From positions 9,504,176 through 9,568,175 of the forward strand of contig JAMKCF010000008.1 in the NCBI GenBank assembly GCA_023634235.1: a stretch of 64,000 bases of DNA, written 5' to 3'. The stretch is from Pisaster brevispinus. Its lineage: Eukaryota; Echinodermata; Asteroidea; Forcipulatida; Asteriidae. Both the position numbers and the translations under genes were made by a program. The notes beneath the pieces are model-generated. The model was not told where the DNA came from, did no database searches, and saw nothing but the letters and a program-made list of their open reading frames with translations. Shown piece by piece: positions 15,601 to 31,800 of this stretch (its first letter is position 1; each line of letters opens with the position of its first letter).

Positions 15601-16829
15601 TCAGCTGAACTGCTGCTAGTGCTGGTAATGGACGAACGATTGGAACCAGAACTAGAGTGTCTTCTCGTTGAAGAAAGTTTATTCTCATGCAGAGGTTGAA
15701 ATGCAGATTGTCTGTCAGATGCCCTTAAAGATTCTGACAAATTGTCAAAATGCCTTGATGCAGCATGTTCTTGAGGATCCTGTTGAGTCTCTGGACCATA
15801 ACAGACTTCATGTGATCTTGGCTTGTCTTGTGATCGACGTGCACTGTGTTGATGGCTGCCGTTCCTTTCAGCACGAGGAATCCCCTCCCCAACTGCCGCC
15901 GAGGAATGCAGGTAACTATTCTCCGGCAATTCTGTCCCGTTTCCCCTTCGATCCGCCTCGCCGGTACTGTACGCCTCGTGTCCGGGGTGATACTCGTACT
16001 CGTTGTATTTCTCTGTTGAAGATGACTCGCGGTTATCCCGCGTTATTCCTGATGAATGTTGAGACTCCTTGAAAGAGAGCGAATCAATGTTACTGTTTCG
16101 ATGACTGTCTGTGTAGCTGTGTGACTTACCACTACTGCTACTACCACCAGTGACTAATGGCAGTGGCATCCGTGTTGTACCCTCTGAACCCATGTGCCAT
16201 CGGCTGCGGTCGGCTTGGGGATTGGCTGCGGTGTTTGACCTCTCGCTGCCGTATTTGGATCCGTCTCCGTATGGCGCGAAGCTGGATTTTGAGGTAGAAT
16301 TGTCAGATTCTTCTCTGTCATTCCAAGGGTTTGCTCTCAAATCTTTCACAGAGTATTGGTGATCATGTACGTTGTGGACATACCCGTCATCTGCGTAAAA
16401 ATCGCGTGTTTGTTCCCGATTTGGTGGGGTGTTTACGGGGTGATACGGGGCGCTGTATGGAGGTGCCGCGTCGCGCTGGTTACCTTGGCGATCCGAAGGA
16501 TATGGGTCATTCCCGAGTAAATTTTCTCCCATATATCCACGATTCACACTCTCAGTGTTCAAATCTGGATCTCCAACAAAATCGACATAATCCCTCCTAT
16601 CATTCTGAGACAAACCTACTCCGGAAGAAAGACCAGAATCCTCATCAAAATCCGAGTAAGAACTTCCATTATTTTCACCAAGTTTTTGTGAGTGATATGG
16701 TTTCGGTTTTGGCGTCGTTTCCCTCTCTCCGGGCCAACTCTCCCCTTCCGAATGACTGATACTGTCTTGTTGTCCTTGAGCCTCTAAAATCTCATTGTAT
16801 ATCTTGTATCGCCATGAAGAATCTTCCAT
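643..16829 (-). CDS. AJUBA: Ajuba/LIMD1/WTIP-family LIM-domain protein (3' end missing)
   Basis: Six exons are joined on the minus strand: 16829-15005, 13630-13529, 10816-10749, 10231-10169, 6839-6709 and 694-643, giving 747 residues with phases that agree at every junction. Residues 1-608 are low-complexity, Ser/Asn/Arg-rich and probably disordered. A conserved charged helix ([16 protein letters not shown]) sits just before LIM1, as in LIMD1. LIM1 starts GGCVKCG near 610, LIM2 at CAVC near 676, LIM3 at APKCAAC near 733. Sequences such as [34 protein letters not shown] and CLDGVPFT are diagnostic of the Ajuba/LIMD1/WTIP group rather than zyxin/LPP. Family members are adhesion/nuclear scaffolds that inhibit LATS/Warts in Hippo signalling and take part in miRNA silencing (known for the family). 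The start at 16829 ([10 protein letters not shown]) is preferred; an in-frame Met at 16940 would add 37 residues. The last ~60 residues lie beyond the left edge. Confidence 0.93.
695..6708. other. Ajuba-family intron 5
   Basis: About 6 kb of AT-rich intron between the LIM2 and LIM3 exons. Apart from a 115-bp fold-back element (1098-1212) I see no exon-like reading frame, RNA gene or clear repeat on either strand. Confidence 0.7.
1098..1212. repeat. 115-bp fold-back MITE-like repeat (GGCCCAATTTCAT ends)
   Basis: The ends are inverted copies: GGCCCAATTTCATAGC on the left and its near complement ending TGAAATTGGGCC on the right. The middle also pairs loosely (gcttacc against ggtaagc). A diverged copy with the same kind of ends is at 22610-22700. 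A small non-autonomous DNA element is likely; no coding capacity. Confidence 0.7.
6709..6839 (-). CDS. AJUBA: Ajuba-family exon 5: rest of LIM2
   Basis: The exon runs from acceptor ttgtattgtag to donor gtaagtac and reads [20 protein letters not shown], then LCLDGVPFT and IYCVKDYHK. It holds the His/Cys ligands of the first finger and the whole second finger of LIM2. It ends two bases into a Lys codon completed by exon 6. Confidence 0.96.
6840..10168. other. Ajuba-family intron 4
   Basis: Intron between exons 4 and 5. No conserved coding sequence seen. A Lys/Ser-rich open stretch on the minus strand near 9300-9440 resembles nothing I can name; several longer open frames here have no family features. 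Confidence 0.65.
10169..10231 (-). CDS. AJUBA: Ajuba-family exon 4: start of LIM2
   Basis: Sixty-three nt (21 codons) read [20 protein letters not shown] plus Thr, matching the LIM1-LIM2 linker and the first Cys pair of LIM2 (family: YSGFQQ...C..CGHLIMDMILQ). The donor gtaagtac follows directly. Confidence 0.94.
10749..10816 (-). CDS. AJUBA: Ajuba-family exon 3: second half of LIM1
   Basis: Sixty-eight nt between acceptor tttttcag and donor gtatgcat. Joined to exon 2 it reads [19 protein letters not shown] and then EEDYL, the standard second zinc-binding half of Ajuba-type LIM1. The exon ends on a codon boundary. Confidence 0.94.
10817..13528. other. Ajuba-family intron 2
   Basis: Intron between the two LIM1 half-exons. 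It contains a short tandem repeat at about 12455-12680 and otherwise no recognisable element. Confidence 0.65.
12455..12680. repeat. ~50-bp tandem repeat, four units
   Basis: A unit built on 'ctactaaactatgattggttgatttttgaagg' type sequence recurs with 49-51-bp spacing. The 'ctatgattg' core begins near 12492, 12541, 12591 and 12642. Units differ at several positions, so the array is not recent. Confidence 0.8.
13529..13630 (-). CDS. AJUBA: Ajuba-family exon 2: first half of LIM1
   Basis: The exon lies between acceptor tgtatttcag and donor gtaaggtt. It encodes the first zinc-finger half of LIM1: CVKC, then [11 protein letters not shown] and the Cys pair of CFTCCSC. It enters in phase 1 from exon 1 and leaves in phase 1. 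Confidence 0.95.
13930..14594. mobile_element. 665-bp fold-back element with nested palindromes
   Basis: The element lies in the first intron of the Ajuba-family gene. The left end (13930 to about 14030) and right end (about 14500 to 14594) are inverted copies of a ~90-bp structured sequence beginning GCATGTGTTCC. Inside each end are near-perfect palindromes, GTCCCAACTATAGTTGGGAC, at 13958-13977, 14008-14027 (last base differs) and 14547-14566. No transposase is visible in the middle. It is a non-autonomous fold-back or MITE-type element; I cannot assign the superfamily. Confidence 0.8.
15005..16829 (-). CDS. AJUBA: Ajuba-family exon 1: pre-LIM region
   Basis: This 1825-nt exon encodes residues 1-608 plus one base of codon 609. 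It is rich in Ser, Asn, Asp, Arg and His, with a dense Ser/Thr run (around SSSGSNRSS and [12 protein letters not shown]), and no folded domain is visible. The end carries the family-conserved helix and 'NPDGEEFG' before the donor gtgagtgc. The reading frame stays open upstream to a Met at 16940, so the true start could be 37 codons earlier; that extension shows no family features. Confidence 0.92.
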
Positions 16830-17400
16830 ATTTCGTGAAAGAAGAAGTGAATTGAAGCGTGTCCAAATCAAAAAGGTGTCAAGGTGTAAACATTCTTGTG
16901 TGGAATTGAATCCGCATTCAACACCTGTTAACTGGTCCAACGTGACCTAAATGCAGCAACGCGTGCAATGATAACATAATGCAATGGCGAGGCCGCGGAG
17001 TGATACTATTTACGTCCAATCACACAAAATGCAATCATCATAATGAGGCGGAGAGTACCAATTTGATGTATTTCTAATAATTTGAAAGTAACATGAAAGT
17101 GCAACCCCCTTTTTAGAAGTGCCCAATGAATTCCAAATTAACTTTTCAGAACGTTTCTAAACGTTTCGGATCGGAACGATTACGAACTATCTGAATTGAC
17201 GTGTGCATTATAGTTTATGAGGGTATAGAACCACGAATAAATTAAATAAAGCCGTGACTTCGTCCAATCAATGGGACTCGTTTGTTGTTTATTTTTCTCT
17301 GTTGATAATCAACAAACTGATCTCGCATTGAGACCTCGATAACTGCACGCCGCTGCTCTATAAAAAGCAGCTCATAGCAAAAATACTATAATCATGACTT
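16830..17400 (-). promoter_or_regulatory. 5' UTR/promoter region of the Ajuba-family gene
   Basis: Sequence upstream of the chosen start codon. An open frame continues to 16940 with an alternative Met. No TATA box at a sensible distance on the minus strand could be identified, so the transcription start is not placed. Confidence 0.35.
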
Positions 17401-20400
17401 ATTTACGACAAAGTTGACACTTCCATCTCATCGGGTTCCATAAAATCTTTCAACGCAAACTGCTAACTCCAGAAATTGATAACAGAGCCCGCCAATTTAG
17501 TACACGCAATCTTCCTTTTTGCATACCACTACGTCACCATTTTTGACCCACAAGCTATATCAGCGTAAATTACACTTTTGCAAAAATTGAAAATTGACCA
17601 GGCAATGCCAATACACTTGAAGCGAACCCAACTTTACTTAAGGGTTGGTCTTAATCAGACCATGGAGGGAAATACATGATCAGACCATCCCACCGTAGGG
17701 GGACATCAGTAGGCTATACCTATTTGCTAAAGATTGATCTGATTAACACGCCCACTATTAGTTAAGAAGAGCTAATAATAGTGCCTATATCTATCGGCCT
17801 ATAAAAACTGAAGCCTAATTGCCAATTCGTTAACCATCTTTTTGGATTTTTCCCGATGGAAAAGTAATAAAACACCGCCCGCCACTGATGCTTATTCTTT
17901 AGAGTCTATGTTGAGAAAAATAGAAGGGGAAAAATTGAATAACTAACACATTAGAGCTATGTTCGAACTCGTCCAAGATTTAATTGAGCGGTTTCTTTTG
18001 AATTCTTTAAACACCAGACAAACAAACCCTCTCATAATGGTTAAAATAAACACTGCGAACATAATCCCATAAATTATTTGATGAACACGCTCTTCTTCAG
18101 ACACACACCCTGAAGCTTATCAGTTTAGTGATATGGGGAAGAATTTTAATCCGGATTGTCACGGTAAGGCCTAAGAGTCAGATAAAAAACAAAATACTCT
18201 TGTTGCTTCACAGTATTTCAATTTACACATTCCCTTTAATGTATTCAAAACAGAAACAATTCAAAGATTCCTGTAATTTAATAATTTATGACAGGTTTGT
18301 CGAAAGAAGTTAACTATGGCTCTAACTATGAGTTTAATCAGTGCTCTGCAAAGTGACTTACATGACTTTGAAAGGAGAACTTTGAGTGTCAATGCACTAG
18401 GTAATATTCATTGTAAAGGCACTGGAAAACGATTTGTGGTTGGGGGGGGGCAATAAAAGGAAATATGTTTCACCGTTATGTATTAAATTCCCATGAGGGG
18501 AGTCACATGATCAGTAATTCCTGTAATGGTTTTGAAAGTATACTGATGGACAAATTATGCTTTTCACTGAATATGGTATTTATTCTGCTCAAGTGTACAC
18601 CAACAAATAGTAAATTTAGTTTCAGAACATGATATATGGTACATATACATAGGCTTCACAAATATTAACATGAACAGTGCATGGGTATGGGTCTAAGGCT
18701 GGACTTTTCAATCAAAGTTTAAGGTATGAAAGCGTGATACTGTTCCCTGAGCTTTGTAGCCAAACATAATCCCCAACAAACAGAAACTCTAAATCCCAAA
18801 CAAATTCATTTTGTAACTTATATACACAAAATAAAGACTTTCAAAGACGCATTTGAACATTTGACATTAAGAAAAAAAAATAATAAAGGGACCTGCTTTC
18901 CTTTGAACACTAAATCAAAAATACGTTATGTAATAACAGTTATGTAACATAATCAATCCAGTAAGCTGTCGTGATTGAACAGTTCCATTCCATTGTCTGT
19001 AATAAAAAGAACATCACAAATGAGCAACAGCTGGTGAACAAAAAGCATTGGCGACAAATATATTTCAAAAGTTCACTTAATGTCCAGCACCATTCAATTG
19101 AACAATGAAACTGAAGTGCTTCGTTAGGGAAAACCTTTAATAGTTTCACAGCCTTTTCCAACTTCCTTATTTTGCAATTACTTTTTGATTAGTAATCCAT
19201 TCTATGAAACAATGAGATTGGAATGAAGTTGTGTGAAATTTCTTACAGATAATATCAAAGAACACTTTGTGCAAAGTGCTGTGTAAGTACTACCAATCAA
19301 CCTTAAATACAATCAACCCACTTGAAGTGGTTTTATAAAAAAACACCCCAAAACAACGACTCAAAATAATAACAAAATAAAATAATAAAATTACAGTAGA
19401 TAAATTTTATGAAAGTTTCTTTTCCTCCACAATAAAATGCATGATATCATGCAACATAGCTTTCTTCGACTGAATCTTACTAACTACTGTAATAAAAATG
19501 TGAAATATTGTGGTGTTTTTTTTAATTTGGCTGAACAACTACAGTTACAGAATTGATGTCCTTGTGTGCCTGAAAACTATTTTTGTCAGTTCCTTTCAGA
19601 TGAAATCCTTGTTCATACTTCAATAACCCATATGCACGTCCCAATTTGCATGACCGGTGCTCAAATGATTCTGGGTAAACCTAGTCCAAGCAACACTTGC
19701 AACCATCATGGCGTGCTGATTTGAAAGCAATGCGGTACACAACCATAAAACATGGCAATTGAAATAGTTACAAGTAAGCTACAGCAAGGTGTCCATCTCA
19801 GCAGTTTGTTTTTGTTTTGCTGTACTCAGTTTTCCAAGATGCGTTTGTGCATATTGGCTTTTGACCTTTTTCATAGTTCCCAACCCCCTTTTTTGCTGGT
19901 TAGGCCACTGGTGATCTCCACCAGATTTCTCAAACAAGCCTGAAATGTGGAATAAGCAACTCTACCATTTAATTCATTAACTTCTGGCTGAATTTGCTAA
20001 ACTTGTACATGTACTCCACTTGATATAATTTGGGAGCAATTTTTTGATAGGGTCATTAAGGTAGCTTATTCTGGCCTATTCCATGTCCTGGCATTTTTAC
20101 AGCATTGATGAAGCAGACGATTACATTCATTTTGGGGATCACTTCAACCCAGGAAAGAGTTCAGTTGACCAGTTCATTAACTTTTTGTCCAGATGTTGAC
20201 ATTTTTGTCATCAGACTGTACATCTATGTAGTCCATGAAACACTCCTCACACACACAAAGCAATGTAACTACCAGGCTGGTAATCATTATGTACAAAATC
20301 ACAAGTTGATGAGTTATCTGTCATCAAATATTTAGCTTTCACTTGATTATTGGATTCAATTTGAAACCGTTGATGATGAAGGGGCTCAATGGGAAAGAGA

Positions 20401-20970
20401 ATGAACAGTCTTGCAAATCAAGAAAAAAGTGCCTCTCTATTACTCTTTACCTCTTAGGCACTTATGACAAAAATACTTTCCGAGTCCTTTATAGGACTTT
20501 CAGAGGCCCTTTTTTATATCAGGCTTGTTGTTAGGATTTGACCTTCTGTAGCTGCAAACTGGCCCCTGCATCAAGTCTTTTTGTGGGTCCCCCATCCCAT
20601 CACAGAGGCTTTCCCCATGGCTAATAGAGACCATGGGCATCCTTGTGTATATGACAAGGAGTGTTTTCTTTCCTGGATTTCAAATATTCCCCATCATTTT
20701 TCCTTTTCCATTTCCTTGCACCACTTACTGAGGCATCGATGCTCCAGAAATGCCAGGACAGTCCAATGTACACCCATAGAAAATGGTTTAAAAGAAATAT
20801 CAAAAACATATGAGTCAGTCACTGTCAAATTTTCAAAAGTTTAGGTGAGTTGGTACAAAATGACCCATCAGTCAGGTTTTGATTTGTTCTGTTCAATTTG
20901 TTTACAGTACAATAATACACTTTGTAGCAGTACATTAAGAGTTTGATACCTGATTAAATATCTAGTAAGA

Positions 20971-21168
20971 AGTCTTGATTGGCGATGCTTTTTTTGGTAT
21001 TAGTCGCCGGTAGAGGGCGCAACATCAGTTGGCTAAGAGGGACTGGGCAAGTCTACAAATCTGGTTGTTTTAATCCAGATGTCTGTTTGATACAGAAATC
21101 TCTTCTCCGATAATTCGTGTTGTGATAACGCTACAATAATAACAAAACAAACCTTGCCAATCAAGACT
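20971..21168. mobile_element. ~200-bp MITE with ~33-bp inverted ends and ~10-bp target duplication
   Basis: The left end AGTCTTGATTGGC is mirrored by GCCAATCAAGACT at the right end, and similarity continues for roughly 33 bp. The flanks ATCTAGTAAG (left) and ATCTAGTGAG (right) look like a target-site duplication of about 10 bp with one change. A duplication of that size fits Mutator-like or related elements; the superfamily is a guess. No coding sequence inside. Confidence 0.7.
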
Positions 21169-21690
21169 ATCTAGTGAGTGCAAGTAAAGCACACACTGCA
21201 GGAGGTCCTCAACAATAAACTTGGCAACTTCATGAGGGTTTGCAGTTGAGCTTGACGTGGTACATGATTTATTTGGAAGTTCAGTATGGTGAGTATTAGT
21301 ATTAGTTATTAATATTAACAGTACTTAATGGTATTATTGTTCAATTACAAGAAAAGGTGAAGAAAAACCCACCCCAAAACACATAGAGCACCCTTAGAGT
21401 AAATTCTTAACAGGTCTTCACTCTTTTACATTGTTGAATATAGATTGTTTAAAACTTATTTTCTAGAAGTGTATTCTACTAGAGTTGAAGTTTGTCCAGA
21501 ATGATGCCAACTTGTAACCAACACTCGTTGGTTACAAGTCTATCATTCTCAGCATGAGAAAAGATAATTTTATCATTTTAGATGAGTCAGTTGAAGGCTT
21601 GGAAGGAGACATTTTGTTCAAATGGAATGAAGCAACATACTGTGAGCAATACCTGGTAACACTGTTAGGCAACTCTTTTTCACACACACA

Positions 21691-21696
21691 TTTATT
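21691..21696 (-). terminator. Candidate PDCD6 polyadenylation signal (AATAAA)
   Basis: AATAAA on the minus strand, 586 bases past the PDCD6 stop codon. It is the first canonical hexamer I found downstream; use as the true 3' end is inferred only. Confidence 0.35.
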
Positions 21697-21728
21697 GGTG
21701 AATCGACCACCAAAGTTATGAATGCTAA

Positions 21729-21945
21729 GAGAGTCAATTACTAAAGGAGAGTCAATCAGAGAGTCATTGACTATATCAGAGAGTCAATGACTCTATCAGA
21801 GAGTCAATGACTCTATAAGAGTCATTGACTCGGTCAACATCTCTATCACAGAGCCAATGACTATGAGAGAGAGAAAATGACTCTAGGAGCATTAATGACT
21901 CTATGAGAGTCAATTGAATCATTGACTCACAGCCAAACTGACTCA
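21729..21945. repeat. Degenerate tandem repeat of 'gagagtcaatgactctat' units
   Basis: The phrases GAGAGTCAATGACT and AGAGTCATTGACT alternate many times with spacing near 20-25 bp. Because GAGTCAATGACTC is nearly self-complementary, the array can fold on itself. No gene overlaps it. Confidence 0.75.
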
Positions 21946-22281
21946 TCACTGAGAATAAAGATAATATAATATATAAATATAACAGCTCGAAAAAGACTCA
22001 TCAACTAAGAGGCCACTTAGTGAGTTTGCCATCAGTTGAATAAATGTAGATTTAAAAACAATTGCTATAGAAAGTTTAGAGCAAGTTTTAAGCTACAGAA
22101 GGAAATGGAACAGAGAGAACACAAGGAGAAAAGAAGAAATGTGCTCCTTTCAGAGTCAAGTTGATTTAGCAAAAAGAAAAATATGCCCCCTACAATTTAG
22201 GTAGCATCTAATTAATATGTACAAAGTATATGTAAATAGTAAAAGCATACACAAAATAAGATGCACAGTGTTCAGAGTTCC

Positions 22282-28271
<5,990 letters not shown>

Positions 28272-28638
28272 TTCGAAACCAAATCAAACACTCAAAAGCA
28301 GTGTTCTCGAAAGAGCTCTCTGGAAATAAAAATGAAAATGAGAAGAAATCACATTTAACTGCCCTTGTTCCTGAACTTCTCGTTATGCACATACTGCACA
28401 AATGCGGGTACATTGAGGACAAGCAGACTAAATAGTCAGACACCCATTTTTCTGGATAAAGCCGCTTATTTTGAGGATGTGTAAGTAGATTTCAGACGTT
28501 ATATGTAAACAGTGAACTGAAGGGAGTGAAGCGGTGAAAACGACGGAGTTTTTTCATTTGTTCTTAAACATTGTGAGATAACTGTTTAGAAAGAAACAAT
28601 ACAGTGAAAACATATTAAAATTTAAGTATAGAGTATAA
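28272..28638. promoter_or_regulatory. Head-to-head promoter region between PDCD6 and the NERD1-like gene
   Basis: Only 367 bp separate the two divergent start codons, so 5' UTRs and core promoters of both genes must share this interval unless further 5' exons exist. No convincing TATA box is visible on either strand, as is common for bidirectional housekeeping promoters. Both ATGs are preceded by an in-frame stop (TGA for PDCD6; TAA directly before the ATG at 28639). Confidence 0.7.
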
Positions 28639-28829
28639 ATGGATGAGTTATCACACCGGTTGAAGTCAATAACCATTGGTGTTAGAGAAATCTCGTTATT
28701 TTGCCTGTGTTGTGTGGCTACGTACTTGCTTCGCGTCCGTCACAGCTACAGTATTGTACCAGCATGGCGAGTTGACAGGGATCCGTCGCTGTATGAGAAT
28801 GGACAGTATGCGCAACAGTGGGAAATTTT
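28639..28829 (+). CDS. NERD1-like: NERD1-like exon 1: N-terminal membrane anchor
   Basis: Encodes residues 1-63 and two bases of the next codon. The hydrophobic run ISLFCLCCVATYLL is followed by Arg-rich RVRHSYS. Ends at donor gtgagtga. TAA sits in frame immediately before the ATG. Confidence 0.87.
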
Positions 28830-31800
28830 GTGAGTGAATTTTCTAAACAAATTGAGCATTTTCAGAACTCACATTCTCAAAGTGTGTGATTCCCTTGTTA
28901 AAGTTGGAAGAAAATATTGTATATTTTTATTTTAAAAACTACAATCAACAACAAGTGAACTTGAGGTGGTAAACAATGGTAAAGCATGCTCATGTTATGT
29001 GACATATTGTCATGTAAATAACAGGGTCATTTTACATAATTATGAATAAAATTACTTCTTTCATGCTTCTTTAAAATATAGACAACTTGAATATAATATT
29101 TTTTACAAGTTTATTAATTAAAAGTTTAATTCAAAATACTCAAAACAAAAGAGGGGTGTTGGTAAAAGTCGGAGGTCGGAGTTAGCCGGAGGTTGCATTT
29201 ATTACGTGAAATATCATTTAAAGTAGCTACTCCTCACTCCAAATGTTTTTCGGAAGGTTCTCAGGCAGAGTGTAGGGTTATTCACTTTTGTTCCAAATTG
29301 AAATGACCTTTGCAATTCTAGAGCAGTGTCTTAAGCCCTTTTCGCACGAAAACAAACCCCCAACATTCCTTGCGACGTATTTAACGAGCGCTGAAGTCAT
29401 TCCACGCCTGACCGCTTTCGAAAGCTTTCACACGACACCAAGTAAAAATGTGACCACGTTCCATGAGACGAGAGTACAGACTTAGCTGGTTACCACTAAA
29501 CTATAGAGTTTTGTTCTTAAACAGCGCTAGTACCAGTTAAATGATGACGTATGTCGCATGTGCACAGTGTGTCGCGGTAAAAAATAAACCATGTAAACAT
29601 TCTTCAAAATGGCTGACACTCGCGAAGACGTTGGTGAGTCCATTCATAATACTATGCCTGTAATATCCTCCAAAAAACGACCGGCGAAGACATCAACCAA
29701 AGATAAGAGTAAGAAGGCCAAGAAATCTTGGTGCTACCATGGAGGAAGAACCCATGGTGCTACGAGGAAACGATTGCCTTGATAAACATTCTCCATGAAT
29801 CAAGCTTCCTTTGATGTTTTAATTGACGTTTTTTCTTTTGGTTTCCGCGATGAACAAAGTCAAGAAAATGCAGCAAGTACAGCAACACGATAACATCGTT
29901 GTCAGCCATTTTGAGGGAACGCACACGTGGTCGTGGTTGGCCCGGGAATGGTGTGTAAACACACAAAGGTCGGCTCCCGAAGGTTCTTCACGCATGCCTG
30001 TTAATACCGCTTTCGCGAGGATTCTCGGTCAATAAACAACGGATTGTTTCACACGAAGGTTTGACTAGATTCCTTGCGAAAAATTACGCTAGTGTAAGAT
30101 TTTGTCGGAGGTCGGGACCTACTACAAAATTTCGCAAGGTTTGCGAAAATTTCGCAAGGATTGTAGGCGATGTAAAATATTACTGTCCTTTCACACGAAG
30201 CCCAATTTGTAATTTTTTACAAAAATTGTAAAATTTCGCAAAGAATGTTCGTTTTTTCCGTCGTGTGAAAAGGGCTTTACCAACTAGACCACCGAGATTG
30301 CCCGGCAGCTAGAGCAGCGGGTACCGCAACGATTTTTTTTCACAGAACTCATGAAAGTACTGAGTATACAGTGCTAACACACATCGGTGTAGGGTAAAAA
30401 CCAAAATTAATATTCTTTATCCCCGATGCAAAATTAACATCTATTAAATCGTTGCGGTACCCGCTGCTAAAATATAGGATTCGAACTGCCTCTAGCTACC
30501 GGGCAATCTCGGTGGTCTAGTTGGTAAGACACTGCTCTAGAATTGCAAAGGTCGTGGGTTCGAATCCCACCCGAGTAATATGCCTGTGATTTTTTTCACA
30601 GAACTCGGGAAAGTACTGAGTATACAGTGCTAACACACATCGGTGTAGGGTAAAAACCAAAATTAATATTCTTTATCCCCGATGCAAAATTAACATCTAT
30701 TAAAGTTATTTTTTTGTACGTATGAACAATATTACTTATATTAGAGTTGCGATAATCATAACCCTCCATCCTCCCAATGGTCGCTATTTTACTTGGACCC
30801 ATGCGCAACACGCAGTGCATCTTATCCTCACACATGTGAGGCTGCACTTCTCAGGAAGGATGGAAGGAAGTTATTTAGTTGGCACTTCAGTTGTTGCAGT
30901 TTATGTTTATGAGAATAACTACCATTTGTTGTTGTCACTGTGATTCTCTTTCAGGCCCTCTGCTCTCATTACTGATGTTGAAAGCGATGAATTAAATGGT
31001 AAGAAAAAAGGTTGACTCCTGCTTAGAATAGATCAAGCTTTGTATTAAAAGTTGTATTTTGTTGCTAAGTCATTATGTCAAATGTGCGTACATCTGCTGT
31101 AGGCACAAACAATGTCCTCTACTTCAGCACAAAAGATAGCATACATTTGTGTGTAAGTCTACCAAAATTACTCTAGAGTATCACTCATTTTGTCATTCAA
31201 AGGCATAGAAACTCTTAAAGAAGATCTTAAATTTTTGCAAATATATCTAAAAGGCAAGTACAAATTGTTTTTGTACATAAATTTTAAGAGAAAAACTAGC
31301 TTGATAGTTAACGCATTTTCTTTGCGCTTGAGGTAATCACTAGAGCAACTTTGTGTGAGGTGGGTGTAGCTCACAGTGGAATGACATCACACGTATTAAC
31401 AGGATAGCAGCTTGAGATAAATCTAACCTGATTTGGCTAAACAGCTGCTCCATGTAATATTCTAAAGTTGTATTCTGTGTTTCTGTGTTAAACTTGATCA
31501 AATATGCAACAGGTTTATGCCCTGAAAGTAGATCTAAATCTAGATTTGTCTACACATTTCAGAACTTCTAATTGTGACAAAAGAACCAAACTTGCAGCTT
31601 CTGAAGACTCCCAGCCATTCTCAGCTGTCTAAGGTACTCCCTTTTATGCAACTTCAAAAAGAGGTAACCTTGGTTACAGGGAATGCTTCTCTTAGTGACA
31701 GACAACCCAAAGCTTTAGCAACAGGCTATTTGGAGCCTTACCAGTCAATGCTGCAAGTTCGTAAACAGGTTAGTATTTAGGTTAAGCTATCATGCACAGA

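Larger units (their letters stand above)
16941..22281. other. Intergenic region, Ajuba-family 5' side to PDCD6 3' side
   Basis: No conserved coding sequence was found on either strand; open frames are short and unlike known families. Recognisable content: a MITE-like element (20971-21168), a degenerate tandem repeat (21729-21945) and a candidate PDCD6 poly(A) signal (21691-21696). Confidence 0.6.

Noticed and set aside
15668..16759. Long plus-strand open frames (134 and 142 codons) opposite Ajuba exon 1
   Set aside because: They are antisense shadows of a real, conserved coding exon and show no family features.
16830..16940. 37-residue N-terminal extension of the Ajuba-family protein
   Set aside because: The frame is open but the sequence is hydrophobic and unlike the family; [10 protein letters not shown] is the likelier start, though I cannot exclude the longer form.
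30505..30575. A functional tRNA gene
   Set aside because: A and B boxes are good, but the anticodon stem does not pair and the same unit occurs many times with shared flanks, so it is a SINE.
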